Source: Bacillota bacterium | Lineage (GTDB): Bacteria > Bacillota > Clostridia > Lachnospirales > WQUN01 | DNA: 37,426 nucleotides | Direction: 5' to 3' | Assembly: GCA_009782085.1 (NCBI GenBank) | Contig: WQUN01000260.1 | Coordinates: 1 to 37,426, forward strand | Shown here: piece after piece, positions 23,161-31,074 of the stretch | Numbering within the stretch: the stretch's first letter is position 1 | Layout: each line of letters begins with the position of its first letter | Program-made: the position numbers and the translations under genes | Notes under the pieces: generated by a model | Told to the model about the DNA's origin: nothing | Databases searched by the model: none | The model's input: the letters and a program-made list of their open reading frames with translations, nothing else

Positions 23161-24786
23161 TTACCTTTTCCCCGTGGCGCCGGGCGCGGCGTACCTCGCG
23201 CGGTAATCCGCCGTGTCCGTTCCCTCGTACTGCCTGAAAAGGCTCCTGAAATGCCTGACGTCGCCGTAGCCCACCTTCACGGCGACCGCCTCGTCCGATT
23301 CGCCGGTTTCGCGGATGAGGCGCTTCGCCTCGTCCAGGCGCGTCTTTACGGCGAAGTCGAACAGGGTCTGGCCCTCGAGGCCGAGAAAGAGCTTCTGGAT
23401 GTGCTCCGGCGTCGAGCCGACGGCCAAAGCCAGCCTGGGCAACGAGAACGTCTCGAAATAGCGCTCCCTTATATAATCCTTGGCCAGATCCGTGAGCCGC
23501 CGGTCTATCTCCCCGCGCCGCCTTATGATCGCCGCGCAGAGCTTTTCGAGCGCGGTTTCGAGATATGCCCTCGCGGACGCCGGGGCGTCCAGCTCCAGGG
23601 CCTCCCTCGACGGGAAAAAGCCCGTGAAAGGCTCCCGCAGGCCGAGGTTTTGTTCGCTCAGGCGCAGGCTTATCGAAATGGACATGGCCGTCGCCATTTT
23701 GGAGCAGAATCTTTCCGGGAGAGGCCCGCAAGCCTCCAAAGCGCCGAATATCTCCGCCAGAAGGGCCGCGCAGCGTTCGAAATCCCCGGCGGCCGCGCAG
23801 CGTGTCAGCTCGTTTTCCCTTTGGAACGGGTATCTGTAGGAAACGATATTGTCAGGCTCCGCGAAGCCTATCGGGATAACGCAGTCCCCGCCCAGGCGGA
23901 ACCTGTGCCTTAGCGCGCCCTCGGCCTCCCTGTAGGAGACGCATATGTCCGCCGGGCTGGCGTATGAGCGGCCGACGCCGATCGTCACGCTGACCTTGGC
24001 CTTTTCGCGGATACGGTCTTTCAGGTCTTCCCAGAGCGCGAGCGTCTTTTCCGGATCCTCCGCCGCGCCCAGCAGCGCCGCCAGCCTGCCGTAACCGATC
24101 TGAACCGTCTCGAGCGGGCCGCCGCCGAACACCTCCGCGGCAATGCCGGCGATCCTGAATCCCAGCATGTGCTTTTCCCTCTCGTCCAGCGTCAGGACGA
24201 TCTTGTCGAACCGGTCTATGTCTATCAACGCGGCCGTGAAGCTCTTGCCGAAAGCCATGCCGAAATACCTGAAAGAGGCCCTTATCTCGCGCTCGCCGCC
24301 GGGCTCCCCGCCGAAAAGCCCCCGCAGGAACAAATCCCTGTAGCGGAACGTCTCGCCGGCGTATCTGCGTCCGAGATCGGTCTCGTTTTTTCTCTCCAGC
24401 TCGGCCTTTTTGAAATACGCCTCGGCGGTTTGCAGGCACCTCGTCAGGTCCGCCGGCTTCACCGGGCGGTACATGAAATCGACCGCGCCCCAGCCGCGGC
24501 CGGATTTGAGATATTCCGCGTCGCTATAGGCCCCGTAGAGGATGAAGCGCACTTCCGGAAACTTTTCGTGGATGTCCTGGAAAGCCCTGACGCTGTTCGG
24601 GCCGAAAAAGCGGACGTCCGCGATAATAAGGTCCGGCTTCAGTTCCCGGATGAACGGCACGATGTCCCGGCCGCCGTCCGTCGCCGCGCCGACCGTTTTC
24701 ATGTCCGGAAAGCCGCGCGCGATATGCGCCCGGAAATTTTTGATGTTTTCGATATCGGAACCCGCGAGAAGTATGTTTATCATCAT
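23161..24786 (-). CDS. YesN-like response regulator with AraC-type DNA-binding domain
   Basis: The 541-residue protein starts with a receiver domain (residues 1-125; phospho-acceptor Asp57 in LIIADVRF, conserved Lys in YRPVKPADL). A middle region resembles the degenerate cyclase-like domain of YesN regulators (KVSVTIGVGRSY, CVSYREAEGAL). The C-terminal AraC double helix-turn-helix (about 440-535) contains LAVGSTPEHIQKLF and VGYGDVRHFRSLFRQYEG. Such regulators usually pair with a YesM-type histidine kinase and control sugar uptake genes, but no kinase or transporter is adjacent. The start ATG-ATG at 24786 has only a weak ribosome binding site. Confidence 0.9.
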   Translation of the reverse strand: MMINILLAGSDIENIKNFRAHIARGFPDMKTVGAATDGGRDIVPFIRELKPDLIIADVRFFGPNSVRAFQDIHEKFPEVRFILYGAYSDAEYLKSGRGWGAVDFMYRPVKPADLTRCLQTAEAYFKKAELERKNETDLGRRYAGETFRYRDLFLRGLFGGEPGGEREIRASFRYFGMAFGKSFTAALIDIDRFDKIVLTLDEREKHMLGFRIAGIAAEVFGGGPLETVQIGYGRLAALLGAAEDPEKTLALWEDLKDRIREKAKVSVTIGVGRSYASPADICVSYREAEGALRHRFRLGGDCVIPIGFAEPDNIVSYRYPFQRENELTRCAAAGDFERCAALLAEIFGALEACGPLPERFCSKMATAMSISISLRLSEQNLGLREPFTGFFPSREALELDAPASARAYLETALEKLCAAIIRRRGEIDRRLTDLAKDYIRERYFETFSLPRLALAVGSTPEHIQKLFLGLEGQTLFDFAVKTRLDEAKRLIRETGESDEAVAVKVGYGDVRHFRSLFRQYEGTDTADYRARYAAPGATGKR

Positions 24787-24856
24787 GCCTATATTCTTGC
24801 CTTCCGCGGCGGTTTATAAAACCTGTGCGGTCATTCAAAAGCCATAAAACACAGCA

Positions 24857-24958
24857 GTGCGGGGGCAAGCCCCCGCGGCAACCCCAGCGCGGCGCGGCGG
24901 GGGCAAGCCCCGTCGGCGACCCCAGCGCGGCGCGGCGGGGGCAAGCCCCCGCCCTACA
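24857..24958. repeat. Family C GC-rich repeat, three-unit array (copy C3)
   Basis: Three palindromic units of the GCGGGGGCAAGCCCCCGC type are spaced about 40 bp apart and joined by ACCCCAGCGCGGCGCGGC-like linkers. The third ends in GCCCTACA, the inverse of the usual GTAGGGC end. It lies between the start of the YesN-like gene and copy B3, so the 462-bp gap 24787-25248 is mostly repeats. Confidence 0.8.
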
Positions 24959-25004
24959 TATTCCGAGTTCGAGTTTCCACGAAAACCCGAATGCCGCAGT
25001 CCGT

Positions 25005-25081
25005 TGTCATCTTGAGCGAAGCGAAAGATCTTTCACCTCCGTGTCAAAAGCAAGATTCTTCGGCTTCGCCTCAGAATGACA
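25005..25081. repeat. Family B hairpin repeat (copy B3)
   Basis: TGTCATCTTGAGCGAAGCGA (near 25005) pairs with TTCGGCTTCGCCTCAGAATGACA-like sequence ending at 25081, around AAAGATCTTTC and AAGATTCTT inner arms. The central segment differs from the other copies. Confidence 0.8.
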
Positions 25082-25130
25082 GAGCAGTTTCCGCGGATAC
25101 TCTATGCCGCGCGTTTTTTTATGCGGAAAA

Positions 25131-25234
25131 TTATACCGGAGTGCGAAAACATTAGCCTCCTCTGTCGCCGATTCGCCGCTGAAACGTTCGGCGAATCGGC
25201 TCGTCGTTGGCAAATGTTTTCTGCATCCGGTATA
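25131..25234. repeat. Family A palindromic repeat, long form (copy A2)
   Basis: The best-preserved long copy, with TTATACCGGAGTGCGAAAAC at the left and CTGCATCCGGTATA at the right. Between them lies the central GCCGATTCGCCG / CGGCGAATCGGC hairpin with the CTGAAACG loop. About 104 bp. It lies just downstream of the phd stop codon and may act as its 3' hairpin. Confidence 0.88.
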
Positions 25235-25248
25235 TGTGTCTTATACGG

Positions 25249-25434
25249 CTATACTTCCCTCTCCTCCGCCTTCGGTTCGCCCACGCCGGCAAGCTCCGCG
25301 TATTTTTCGATGCTCATGATGACCATCACCCCGTAGCCGTTTTTGGTCAGGTAAACGGGCCTTCCGCCGCCGACCGCTTTTTTTATCTCCGGGAATTTGT
25401 ACCGGAGATCGGATACCGGCCTGATCAAGACCAT
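25249..25434 (-). CDS. Phd/YefM-type antitoxin without an adjacent toxin
   Basis: The 61-residue protein matches Phd/YefM antitoxins: VLIRPVSDLRYKFPEIKKAV near the start, PVYLTKNGYGVMVIMSIEKYAEL in the middle, and a short acidic tail. AAGGAG lies 7 bases before the ATG at 25434, which is preferred over a GTG at 25443. Normally a RelE/ParE- or Doc-type toxin follows; here a family A repeat follows instead, so it appears orphaned. It begins 12 bp after the C_GCAxxG_C_C gene. Confidence 0.85.
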   Translation of the reverse strand: MVLIRPVSDLRYKFPEIKKAVGGGRPVYLTKNGYGVMVIMSIEKYAELAGVGEPKAEEREV

Positions 25435-25446
25435 TGCCCCCACTCC

Positions 25447-25836
25447 TTAGCGTCTCGTCTGATTCTCTTCGGCGATAATCCTCTCCATCATGTCGGCGAC
25501 CTCGCCGATCAGGCCTTCGCAGGCCATGTCGCCGGCTTTCCGCCGCGCCAGGAGCGACGTGCAGTTCATGCCGGGATACTTTTCCGAAAAAGCCGTGAGC
25601 AGCCTGATCCTCATCTTTTTTGTGGTAAGCTCGTCAAACAGAAGCCCGAAAACCATGACGCCGGCCAGCAGCAGCACGCAAAGCTCCCCGACGCCGAGGC
25701 CGGCGTTTATCCCCTGGCAGGCCTGGAGCACCTGCCTGGAGACGGGGAGCTTATAGACTTGTTCGGCGGCCTTGACTATGCACTGAGAGCAGTTGTAACC
25801 TTGTCGGCGATACTGAAGCGCTTTTTCCCCCAGCAT
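25447..25836 (-). CDS. C_GCAxxG_C_C family redox-type protein
   Basis: The 129-residue protein has the family layout: GYNCSQCIVKAAEQVY near the N-terminus, LQACQGINAGLGVGELCVLLLAGVMVFGLL in the middle and YPGMNCTSLL near the C-terminus. The spaced cysteines suggest metal or redox function; no reaction is established for the family. The usual CGAxxG segment is altered to GLGVGELC here. An AGGGGG site precedes the ATG at 25836; an upstream in-frame start (25857) is less likely. Confidence 0.82.
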   Translation of the reverse strand: MLGEKALQYRRQGYNCSQCIVKAAEQVYKLPVSRQVLQACQGINAGLGVGELCVLLLAGVMVFGLLFDELTTKKMRIRLLTAFSEKYPGMNCTSLLARRKAGDMACEGLIGEVADMMERIIAEENQTRR

Positions 25837-25916
25837 AAAAAGACCCCCTTTACTCAATATAATATCGAGACAAGGAGGATTTTGTGAATAACGAAAAGCG
25901 CCGCGCGCTTCGCGCT

Positions 25917-26567
25917 TTAATCGGGGTCATTATCCTCGTTTCCGCCGCGCCGGCGGCTTTTCCGGAGCGAATATCCTATGACGCAAAGGCCCGCGGCCGC
26001 GGCCAGCGCGGAGACGAACCCCGGCAGCGGCAGGCGCGTGAGCGGACGGACGGCCCCCAGCACGAGCAGGCACGCCCCGGCGTAAAGCGCGCCCCTGTCG
26101 GGGCCGCGCCCGCCGGCAAAGTACACGAACAAAAACGAACAGCCGGCGCAGGCGAGAAACAGCGCGGCCCCCGCGCCCTTAAACGCCGGAAGCGCGGCCA
26201 GAACGGTAAACAGGCCGAACCAGAGCAAAAACGAGGCGGCGTAGAGCGCCCCGCGCCTGCCCCTGGCATAAAAGCGCGTCAGGAACGTCACCCCCGGCGC
26301 AATGAAAAACAGCGCCCAGACGAGAGCGGCCGTGACCCGGCCCGGCAGCGCGCCGCTCAGAATGGCGACGGCGCCCCCGCCCAGCAAATAGAGCCCGAGG
26401 GCCAGCGACCATGTCTTCCGCTTGCCCTGATACAGCATCAGAAAGGCGAAACCGCCGGCCAAAAGCGCGGCGTGCCAGAAATGGACGGTGAAAAAGCGCT
26501 GCGCGGCCGAAAAAATCCCGACCAGCACGAGGATGACGCCCAAAACCAGAACGTTGGACCTGTTCAT
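25917..26567 (-). CDS. Polytopic membrane protein of unknown function
   Basis: The 216-residue protein has about six or seven hydrophobic helices beginning at residue 6 (VLVLGVILVLVGIFSAA) and ends in a cytoplasmic-type basic tail (YSLRKSRRRGGNEDNDPD). I recognise no specific family; the layout resembles small LiaI/LiaF-like or DUF5668-like membrane proteins, which is only a guess. AAGGGGG precedes the ATG at 26567. An open frame continues upstream to 26705 without support. Confidence 0.7.
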   Translation of the reverse strand: MNRSNVLVLGVILVLVGIFSAAQRFFTVHFWHAALLAGGFAFLMLYQGKRKTWSLALGLYLLGGGAVAILSGALPGRVTAALVWALFFIAPGVTFLTRFYARGRRGALYAASFLLWFGLFTVLAALPAFKGAGAALFLACAGCSFLFVYFAGGRGPDRGALYAGACLLVLGAVRPLTRLPLPGFVSALAAAAGLCVIGYSLRKSRRRGGNEDNDPD

Positions 26568-26776
26568 CGCGAACCCCCTTACCGGAAACCATTCGCTTCT
26601 CTCATTAATATTTACCCTGAAACGAAAAAAATGTCTGAAATTTCGCTCCGCGGCGCAGGGCAGCGTCCAATGGGGGATAAAGTGAACAGAGCCCCCGCCC
26701 TGCAATTATTCACTATTCACCGCTGTAATAGGCAATTCACGGAATTTAGACTGACCTGAAAAGGGCAATAAAAAAG

Positions 26777-26805
26777 TTGAAATATGGGAAACGGAGTAAT
26801 ACAAT
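26777..26805 (+). promoter_or_regulatory. Candidate promoter for the CopZ-like gene
   Basis: TTGAAA (26777-26782) and TACAAT (26800-26805) are separated by 17 bp on the plus strand, about 110 bp upstream of the CopZ-like start. A strong hairpin follows in the presumed leader. The rest of 26568-26776 shows no recognisable feature. Confidence 0.5.
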
Positions 26806-26836
26806 AAGGATTCGGGCGCAAGGCCGTGTGCGTTTG

Positions 26837-26886
26837 CGGCGGTATGTCGTTTCGATTTCAAGCGAAACGACAATAATATACCGCCG
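26837..26886 (+). promoter_or_regulatory. Double-stem hairpin in the leader of the CopZ-like gene
   Basis: Inner stem GTCGTTTCG (26846-26854) / CGAAACGAC (26863-26871), and outer stem CGGCGGTAT (26837-26845) / ATACCGCCG (26878-26886). The inner stem sequence is the same as that inside family D (21713 and 21810), so it may be a repeat-derived module. It ends 31 bp before the start codon and could affect expression, or be a metal-regulator operator. No match to a known CsoR or CopY box is claimed. Confidence 0.55.
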
Positions 26887-26917
26887 ATAATTATTACTTT
26901 TCCACAAGGAGGCCGAT

Positions 26918-27124
26918 ATGTCAAACCTGACCCTGAAAATCGGCGGCATGTCCTGCGAGCACTGCGCAAAAGCCGTAAAAGACGCCCTTCTCGCCCTGCC
27001 GGGCGTCCGCGGGGCGCTGGTCGACCTGAAAGGCATGTCCGCCGGCGTGGAATACGACCCCGCCCTATGCGCGCCGGAGACGATGAAGGCGGCGGTCGCG
27101 GACGCGGGGTATGAGGCGGAATAG
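26918..27124 (+). CDS. Heavy-metal-associated (HMA) domain protein, CopZ-like
   Basis: The 68-residue protein is a single HMA domain with the metal-binding GGMSCEHC (Cys13, Cys16) and the usual beta-alpha-beta pattern ending DAGYEAE. It probably carries Cu(I), delivering it to a P-type ATPase, but no ATPase or CsoR gene is present nearby. A consensus AAGGAGG site precedes the ATG. Confidence 0.93.
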   Translation: MSNLTLKIGGMSCEHCAKAVKDALLALPGVRGALVDLKGMSAGVEYDPALCAPETMKAAVADAGYEAE

Positions 27125-27157
27125 AAAACCCATCATTGCGCAAATCAAAAAAATGTG

Positions 27158-27177
27158 TTATACCGGAGTGCGAAAAC
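27158..27177 (+). repeat. Half-copy of the family A repeat end
   Basis: TTATACCGGAGTGCGAAAAC is identical to the left end of copy A2. The rest of the element is absent; the AAGGAGG ribosome binding site of the CAP-domain gene follows directly. Confidence 0.75.
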
Positions 27178-27189
27178 AAGGAGGTCTGT

Positions 27190-28407
27190 ATGAAAAAACT
27201 GTTCGCCGCGGTTCTCGCCGTTATACTGCTGTCCGGCGCGGCGCCGCAGATCCGGGCCGCGAGCCCGGCCGGCGCCGATCCCGCTGGGAAAATCATCTCC
27301 CTGACCATCGGCTCCCCGATAATGACGGTCAACGGCGCCGCCCGGCGCCTCGACGGCGTTCCGCTCATCGAAAACGGGCGGACGCTCGTGCCCCTCAGGG
27401 CGATTTTCGAGGCGCTCGGCGCGGGGGTGGACTGGGACGCTGCGGCGCAGACGGTCACGGGCACGCGCGGCAAAACCGTGATCCGCCTGACGGTCGGCAG
27501 TCCCGACGCCTATGTGAACGGCGTCAGGATACGCCTTGAAACCGCGCCGGAGGCGGTAAACGGCCGGACGATGGTCCCGCTCCGCTTCATCGCGGAGAGC
27601 CTCGGCGCAGAGGTGCAATGGCTTCCCGAGACACGGATGGTGATCATCGCTCAAAACGCCGGGTATATCGCGATTAACGGCGCAGCCATCGGCATCGGGG
27701 ACACCCTGGCCGACCTGACCGGCCGGCTCGGCGCGGCGGACAGGATCGACCCGAGCTGCTATGGCTTCGACTGGTACGTATATAACGGCGATTACAGCCG
27801 CTTCATAATGGCCGGCGTGAAGAACGGCGTCGTGGAGGCCCTGTACACCGATTCCAAGGGCTTCGCGACCAACGGCGCGAAATACGGGGACGCCGGCGTT
27901 TCCGCCGGTCCCGGCGCGAAGTTCTATTTTGACAATAACGACGGCGGCAGGCTGTACGCCTGCATGATAATCTCCGGCGACGCGGCCTCCGCCGATTACG
28001 GGAGCGATTTCTACGCGGCGCAGGAAATGGAGAACTTCGACGCGACAAACGCGTTCCGCGTGAGCCACGGAATGGCCCCGCTGGCCTACGACGAGGCGGC
28101 CGCGCGCGCCGCGCGCCTGCACAGCCAGGACATGGCGGACAGGAATTATTTCAGCCACTATTCGCCGGAGGGCTACTGGGTTCCGGACTGGTATGCCAAA
28201 GGCGGCGGGGGGCTCTACCGATACATCGGCGAAAACATCAGCGGGGGGCATCTCCTGGGCGTGGACGCCTTTGACGGCTGGGTCAACTCCGCGAAGCACA
28301 GGGAAGGAATGCTGGGCGATTACGCGTATCTGGGCGTCGGCTATGGGCATAACCCGAATTCCCAATACGAATATTACATAACGCAGATTTTTATACTGCC
28401 ACAGTAA
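27190..28407 (+). CDS. Secreted CAP-domain protein with copper amine oxidase-like N-terminal domain
   Basis: The 405-residue protein has a signal peptide (MKKLFAAVLAVILLSGAAPQ, cleavage near residue 24). A copper amine oxidase-like N-terminal domain follows (about 32-155; GRTLVPLRAIFEALGAGVDW and GRTMVPLRFIAESLGAEVQW), then a CAP-associated segment (GIGDTLADLTGRLGAADRI) and a C-terminal CAP/SCP domain (about 275-405; ARLHSQDMADRNYFSHYSPEG, GENISGG, WVNSAKHREGML). These exported Bacillota proteins are thought to bind the cell wall; the CAP activity is unproven. AAGGAGG precedes the ATG at 27190. A signal peptidase gene follows 15 bp later. Confidence 0.92.
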   Translation: MKKLFAAVLAVILLSGAAPQIRAASPAGADPAGKIISLTIGSPIMTVNGAARRLDGVPLIENGRTLVPLRAIFEALGAGVDWDAAAQTVTGTRGKTVIRLTVGSPDAYVNGVRIRLETAPEAVNGRTMVPLRFIAESLGAEVQWLPETRMVIIAQNAGYIAINGAAIGIGDTLADLTGRLGAADRIDPSCYGFDWYVYNGDYSRFIMAGVKNGVVEALYTDSKGFATNGAKYGDAGVSAGPGAKFYFDNNDGGRLYACMIISGDAASADYGSDFYAAQEMENFDATNAFRVSHGMAPLAYDEAAARAARLHSQDMADRNYFSHYSPEGYWVPDWYAKGGGGLYRYIGENISGGHLLGVDAFDGWVNSAKHREGMLGDYAYLGVGYGHNPNSQYEYYITQIFILPQ

Positions 28408-28422
28408 CGAGGGGGCTTACAA

Positions 28423-28980
28423 GTGAACGAATCCGCCAGGGCCGACATCATAAGGGAACTGATAAGCTGGGCTAAGACGATCATTTTCGCGGTGATTCTG
28501 GCCGTGTTCATAAACCAGGTGGTCATCGTCAACGCCACCGTGCCCACGGGCTCGATGGAGAACAACATCATGCCCAACGACAGGATCGTCGCCTTCCGGC
28601 TGCAGTACCTCTTCCAGGGGCCCAAGCGCTACGACATCGTGGTCTTCCGCTATCCCGACGACCCGTCCCAGCTCTTTGTCAAGCGGGTCATCGGCCTGCC
28701 GGGCGAGACGGTGAGCATCCGCGGCGGTAAGGTGTATATAACCGGCGCCGACGGCGTCGAGGACCCCGTTCCGCTGGAGGACAGCTTCGTTTACAATCCC
28801 GACCCCAGGGATTTCGGCCCGTACAAGGTGCCGGAGGGCTGCTATTTCATGATGGGCGACAACCGCTACAACTCCCTGGACTCCCGCTTCTGGGATAACA
28901 AATACGTCGAGAAGGGCACGATTCTGGGGAGAGTTCTGTTCAAATATTACCCCGGGATAAAGATGCTGTACAATATCTAG
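28423..28980 (+). CDS. lepB: Type I signal peptidase (first of two)
   Basis: The 185-residue protein is a single-span type I signal peptidase, removing signal peptides outside the membrane. The membrane helix is about residues 17-36. Catalytic Ser44 lies in PTGSMENN and catalytic Lys87 in FVKRVIGLPGE; the later boxes GGKVYI and GDNRYNSLDSR are present. The start is GTG at 28423 with GAGGGGG upstream. It follows the CAP-domain gene closely and is probably co-transcribed with it. Confidence 0.95.
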   Translation: MNESARADIIRELISWAKTIIFAVILAVFINQVVIVNATVPTGSMENNIMPNDRIVAFRLQYLFQGPKRYDIVVFRYPDDPSQLFVKRVIGLPGETVSIRGGKVYITGADGVEDPVPLEDSFVYNPDPRDFGPYKVPEGCYFMMGDNRYNSLDSRFWDNKYVEKGTILGRVLFKYYPGIKMLYNI

Positions 28981-29032
28981 CGCGCTACTATTCACAGGAA
29001 AGGCTAACGGAATATGCATGAGCGGGCCAATC

Positions 29033-29115
29033 GTAGGGCGGGGGCTCGCCCCCGCCGGCCCGCCCGGAATTGCATGTCCCATCGCGAAACGGCGGGGGCA
29101 AGCCCCCGCCCTACA
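29033..29115. repeat. Family C paired GC-rich repeat (copy C4)
   Basis: GTAGGGCGGGGGCTCGCCCC at the left and GGCGGGGGCAAGCCCCCGCC with a CTACA end at the right, about 83 bp. It lies in the 225-bp spacer between the two signal peptidase genes. The rest of that spacer (29116-29205) has only a weak family B-like fragment. Confidence 0.8.
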
Positions 29116-29205
29116 GTACGGCATATCGTAAAGAAAAGCCCGCATGTCATCCTGGGCGCAGACAATAAGCGGTAATTTTTGGGATGATGTGCCGGGAAAT
29201 GGAGG

Positions 29206-29811
29206 ATGATCGATACGTCCATGCAAAAACTTCAAAAACAAAAACTTCAAAATCGTGCGCCCGCACAACGGAATCTTTCGGACGAGCTGATCTCCTGGGC
29301 CAGGACGCTCGGCTTCGCGGTGATTTTCGCCTTATTCCTGAGCAAGGTCGTCATCGTCAACGCGAAAGTCGTCTCGGGCTCCATGGAGAACACCATCATG
29401 ACGGGCGACAGGGTCGCCGGCCTGCGGATCGAATACCTGTTTGAAAACCCCAAGCGGTACGACATCGTAATGTTCCGCCCCACGGACGGCGGGAAAGTGC
29501 CCTATGTCAAGCGGGTCATCGGCCTGCCGGGCGAGACGGTGAACATCCGGGGCGGAAAGGTGTATATAACCGACAAAAACGGCGTCGAGGACCCTGTCCC
29601 GCTGGACGACTCCTTCACGGCGGAGCCGCCCGCGAGCGAGTACGCCGGCCCGTTCAAAGTGCCGGAAAACTGCTACTTCATGCTCGGCGACAACCGTAAC
29701 CACTCCTCCGACTCGCGCTGGTGGGCCGACCCATACGTCCCGAAAAGCGACATACTCGGCAGGGTTCTGTGCAAATACTATCCGGGGATCGACATGCTGT
29801 ACAATCATTGA
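29206..29811 (+). CDS. lepB: Type I signal peptidase (second of two)
   Basis: The 201-residue protein is a second type I signal peptidase, close to the first over most of its length. Catalytic Ser59 is in VSGSMENT and Lys102 in YVKRVIGLPGE; GGKVYI and GDNRNHSSDSRWW follow. The N-terminal arm before the membrane helix (about residues 33-52) is longer and Gln/Lys-rich. GGAGG abuts the ATG at 29206 with no spacing, so an ATG at 29221 may be used instead. It arose by tandem duplication and may differ in substrate range or timing. Confidence 0.94.
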   Translation: MIDTSMQKLQKQKLQNRAPAQRNLSDELISWARTLGFAVIFALFLSKVVIVNAKVVSGSMENTIMTGDRVAGLRIEYLFENPKRYDIVMFRPTDGGKVPYVKRVIGLPGETVNIRGGKVYITDKNGVEDPVPLDDSFTAEPPASEYAGPFKVPENCYFMLGDNRNHSSDSRWWADPYVPKSDILGRVLCKYYPGIDMLYNH

Positions 29812-29831
29812 TAACTATAGGAGGCTTGTAA

Positions 29832-30047
29832 ATGCCTGAAATCACCAAGGAAACGCTCATCGGCGACCTCATCGGGATCGACCGCGGCGTCGCGGGGATA
29901 CTCATGCGGGCGGGGATGCACTGCGTCGGCTGCCCGTCCGCCCAGGGCGAGAGCCTGGAGGAGGCGGCGTTCGTTCACGGCATGGACATCGACGGCCTGA
30001 TGGACGAGATAAACGCCTACCTGAGCGCGAAACACGCCGAAAACTAG
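29832..30047 (+). CDS. DUF1858 domain protein
   Basis: The 71-residue protein matches DUF1858: ITKETLIGDLIGIDRGVAGILMRAGMHCVGCPSAQGESLEEAAFVHGMDIDGLMDEINAYL. The CxxC pair (HCVGC, near residues 31-34) is typical and suggests a redox or metal role; no function is established. AGGAGG precedes the ATG. It lies 20 bp after the second signal peptidase and overlaps the 3' end of convergent spoIIP by 4 bp. Confidence 0.92.
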   Translation: MPEITKETLIGDLIGIDRGVAGILMRAGMHCVGCPSAQGESLEEAAFVHGMDIDGLMDEINAYLSAKHAEN

Positions 30048-31042
30048 CCGCGCCTGTACTTCCCGCTTAAAGTCCCCGTCAGGATCTCCGCCAGCGGCCC
30101 CATCGCGTTTTTGGCCTCCTGCACGGTACTCGTCTGCGCGCCGACCTCCACGAGTATCGACTTGGGTTTCATGAAAAGGCTGTACCGGTACGGCTTAAGG
30201 TATATCCTCCTCATAAGCCCCGGATAGAGCTCGTTCGCGACAAGCTGCATCTGGAGGCTCATGGCCAGATTATCGCGGAGATACGGGTTGTCCAGGCCCT
30301 CGGGCTTCTCCCGGCTCCCGTTGTCGTTAAGGCTCAGTATGCCGTCGAAGAGCATAAGCCGCGCCGTCTGCGCTCCGCCCACCGTCGCGACGAGGCGAGC
30401 GCCGTCCGGCACGCCGTCCCTGTGCAGGTCCACGACGACCTCTATCGAGGGATATTTGCGCAAAAGCGCCTCCACGGCCGGGGCCATCCTCTCATAGCTG
30501 CCGTCCCGCCGCTCCTCGCCGTTGACCACGTCGTACTGTCCGACGTCGTGCACCACGGATATGTGGTATTTGTCCACCAAAATCTCGCAGAGCTTCTGCC
30601 CGACGCCGACGATGGTGTCCTCCAGAGCCCCGGGGCGCGAGTCGGCGAAGGCCTCCCGGGAATGGGTGTGGAACACCAGGATCTTAGGCTCCGGGCCGGA
30701 CAGGTCGGTAGTCAGGTCGGCCCCGGCCAAGGCCCGGACGTCGAGGTCGCCCTCCGCGACATAGGCCGTGTCGTCCACGCCGTAGAGGTATCTCTTGAGG
30801 TCGTCCAGGCCGTTTAGCCTGGACAGGGTGTCAAAAGTCGGATAGAAAGGCGCGATAAGCGGCTCGCCGAGGCTCTCGTCCGCGGGCGCCGGGGGCGGCG
30901 CGGCGTTTCGCCCCCCGCCGGCAAGCCTGCCGAGCATGACCATTACGCCTATAAAACATATGACAAGCGCGGCCAAAAGCAAGGCCGGCTTTTTTTTGCC
31001 TTTTCGGCCGCGGGGCGCGGGCAGGCGGGGTTTTCTCAGCAT
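30044..31042 (-). CDS. spoIIP: Stage II sporulation protein P
   Basis: The 332-residue protein is SpoIIP, the amidase that with SpoIID and SpoIIM degrades septal peptidoglycan during engulfment. It has a basic N-terminus, one membrane helix (about residues 21-40) and an external catalytic domain with ILVFHTHSREAF, VGQKLCEILVDKY, VVVDLHRDGVPDG and KSILVEVGAQTSTVQEAKNAM. GGAGG before the ATG at 31042 fixes the start. It is the best single indicator that the organism forms endospores. Most likely expressed from a mother-cell sigma-E promoter. Confidence 0.95.
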   Translation of the reverse strand: MLRKPRLPAPRGRKGKKKPALLLAALVICFIGVMVMLGRLAGGGRNAAPPPAPADESLGEPLIAPFYPTFDTLSRLNGLDDLKRYLYGVDDTAYVAEGDLDVRALAGADLTTDLSGPEPKILVFHTHSREAFADSRPGALEDTIVGVGQKLCEILVDKYHISVVHDVGQYDVVNGEERRDGSYERMAPAVEALLRKYPSIEVVVDLHRDGVPDGARLVATVGGAQTARLMLFDGILSLNDNGSREKPEGLDNPYLRDNLAMSLQMQLVANELYPGLMRRIYLKPYRYSLFMKPKSILVEVGAQTSTVQEAKNAMGPLAEILTGTLSGKYRRG

Positions 31043-31074
31043 GTCTGTCCTCCGTGGTAAAAGATGCACCAATA

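Noticed and set aside
23054..23731. 225-residue minus-strand frame running through the tandem repeats
   Set aside because: Overlaps the YesN-like gene in another frame and is an Arg/Gly-rich shadow.
25076..25336. Small open frames across family A and B repeats (SERSEES-like and similar peptides)
   Set aside because: These are the usual false genes called inside dispersed hairpin repeats.
27145..28365. 406-residue frame antisense to the CAP-domain gene
   Set aside because: Shadow frame; the plus strand has a signal peptide and two clear domains.
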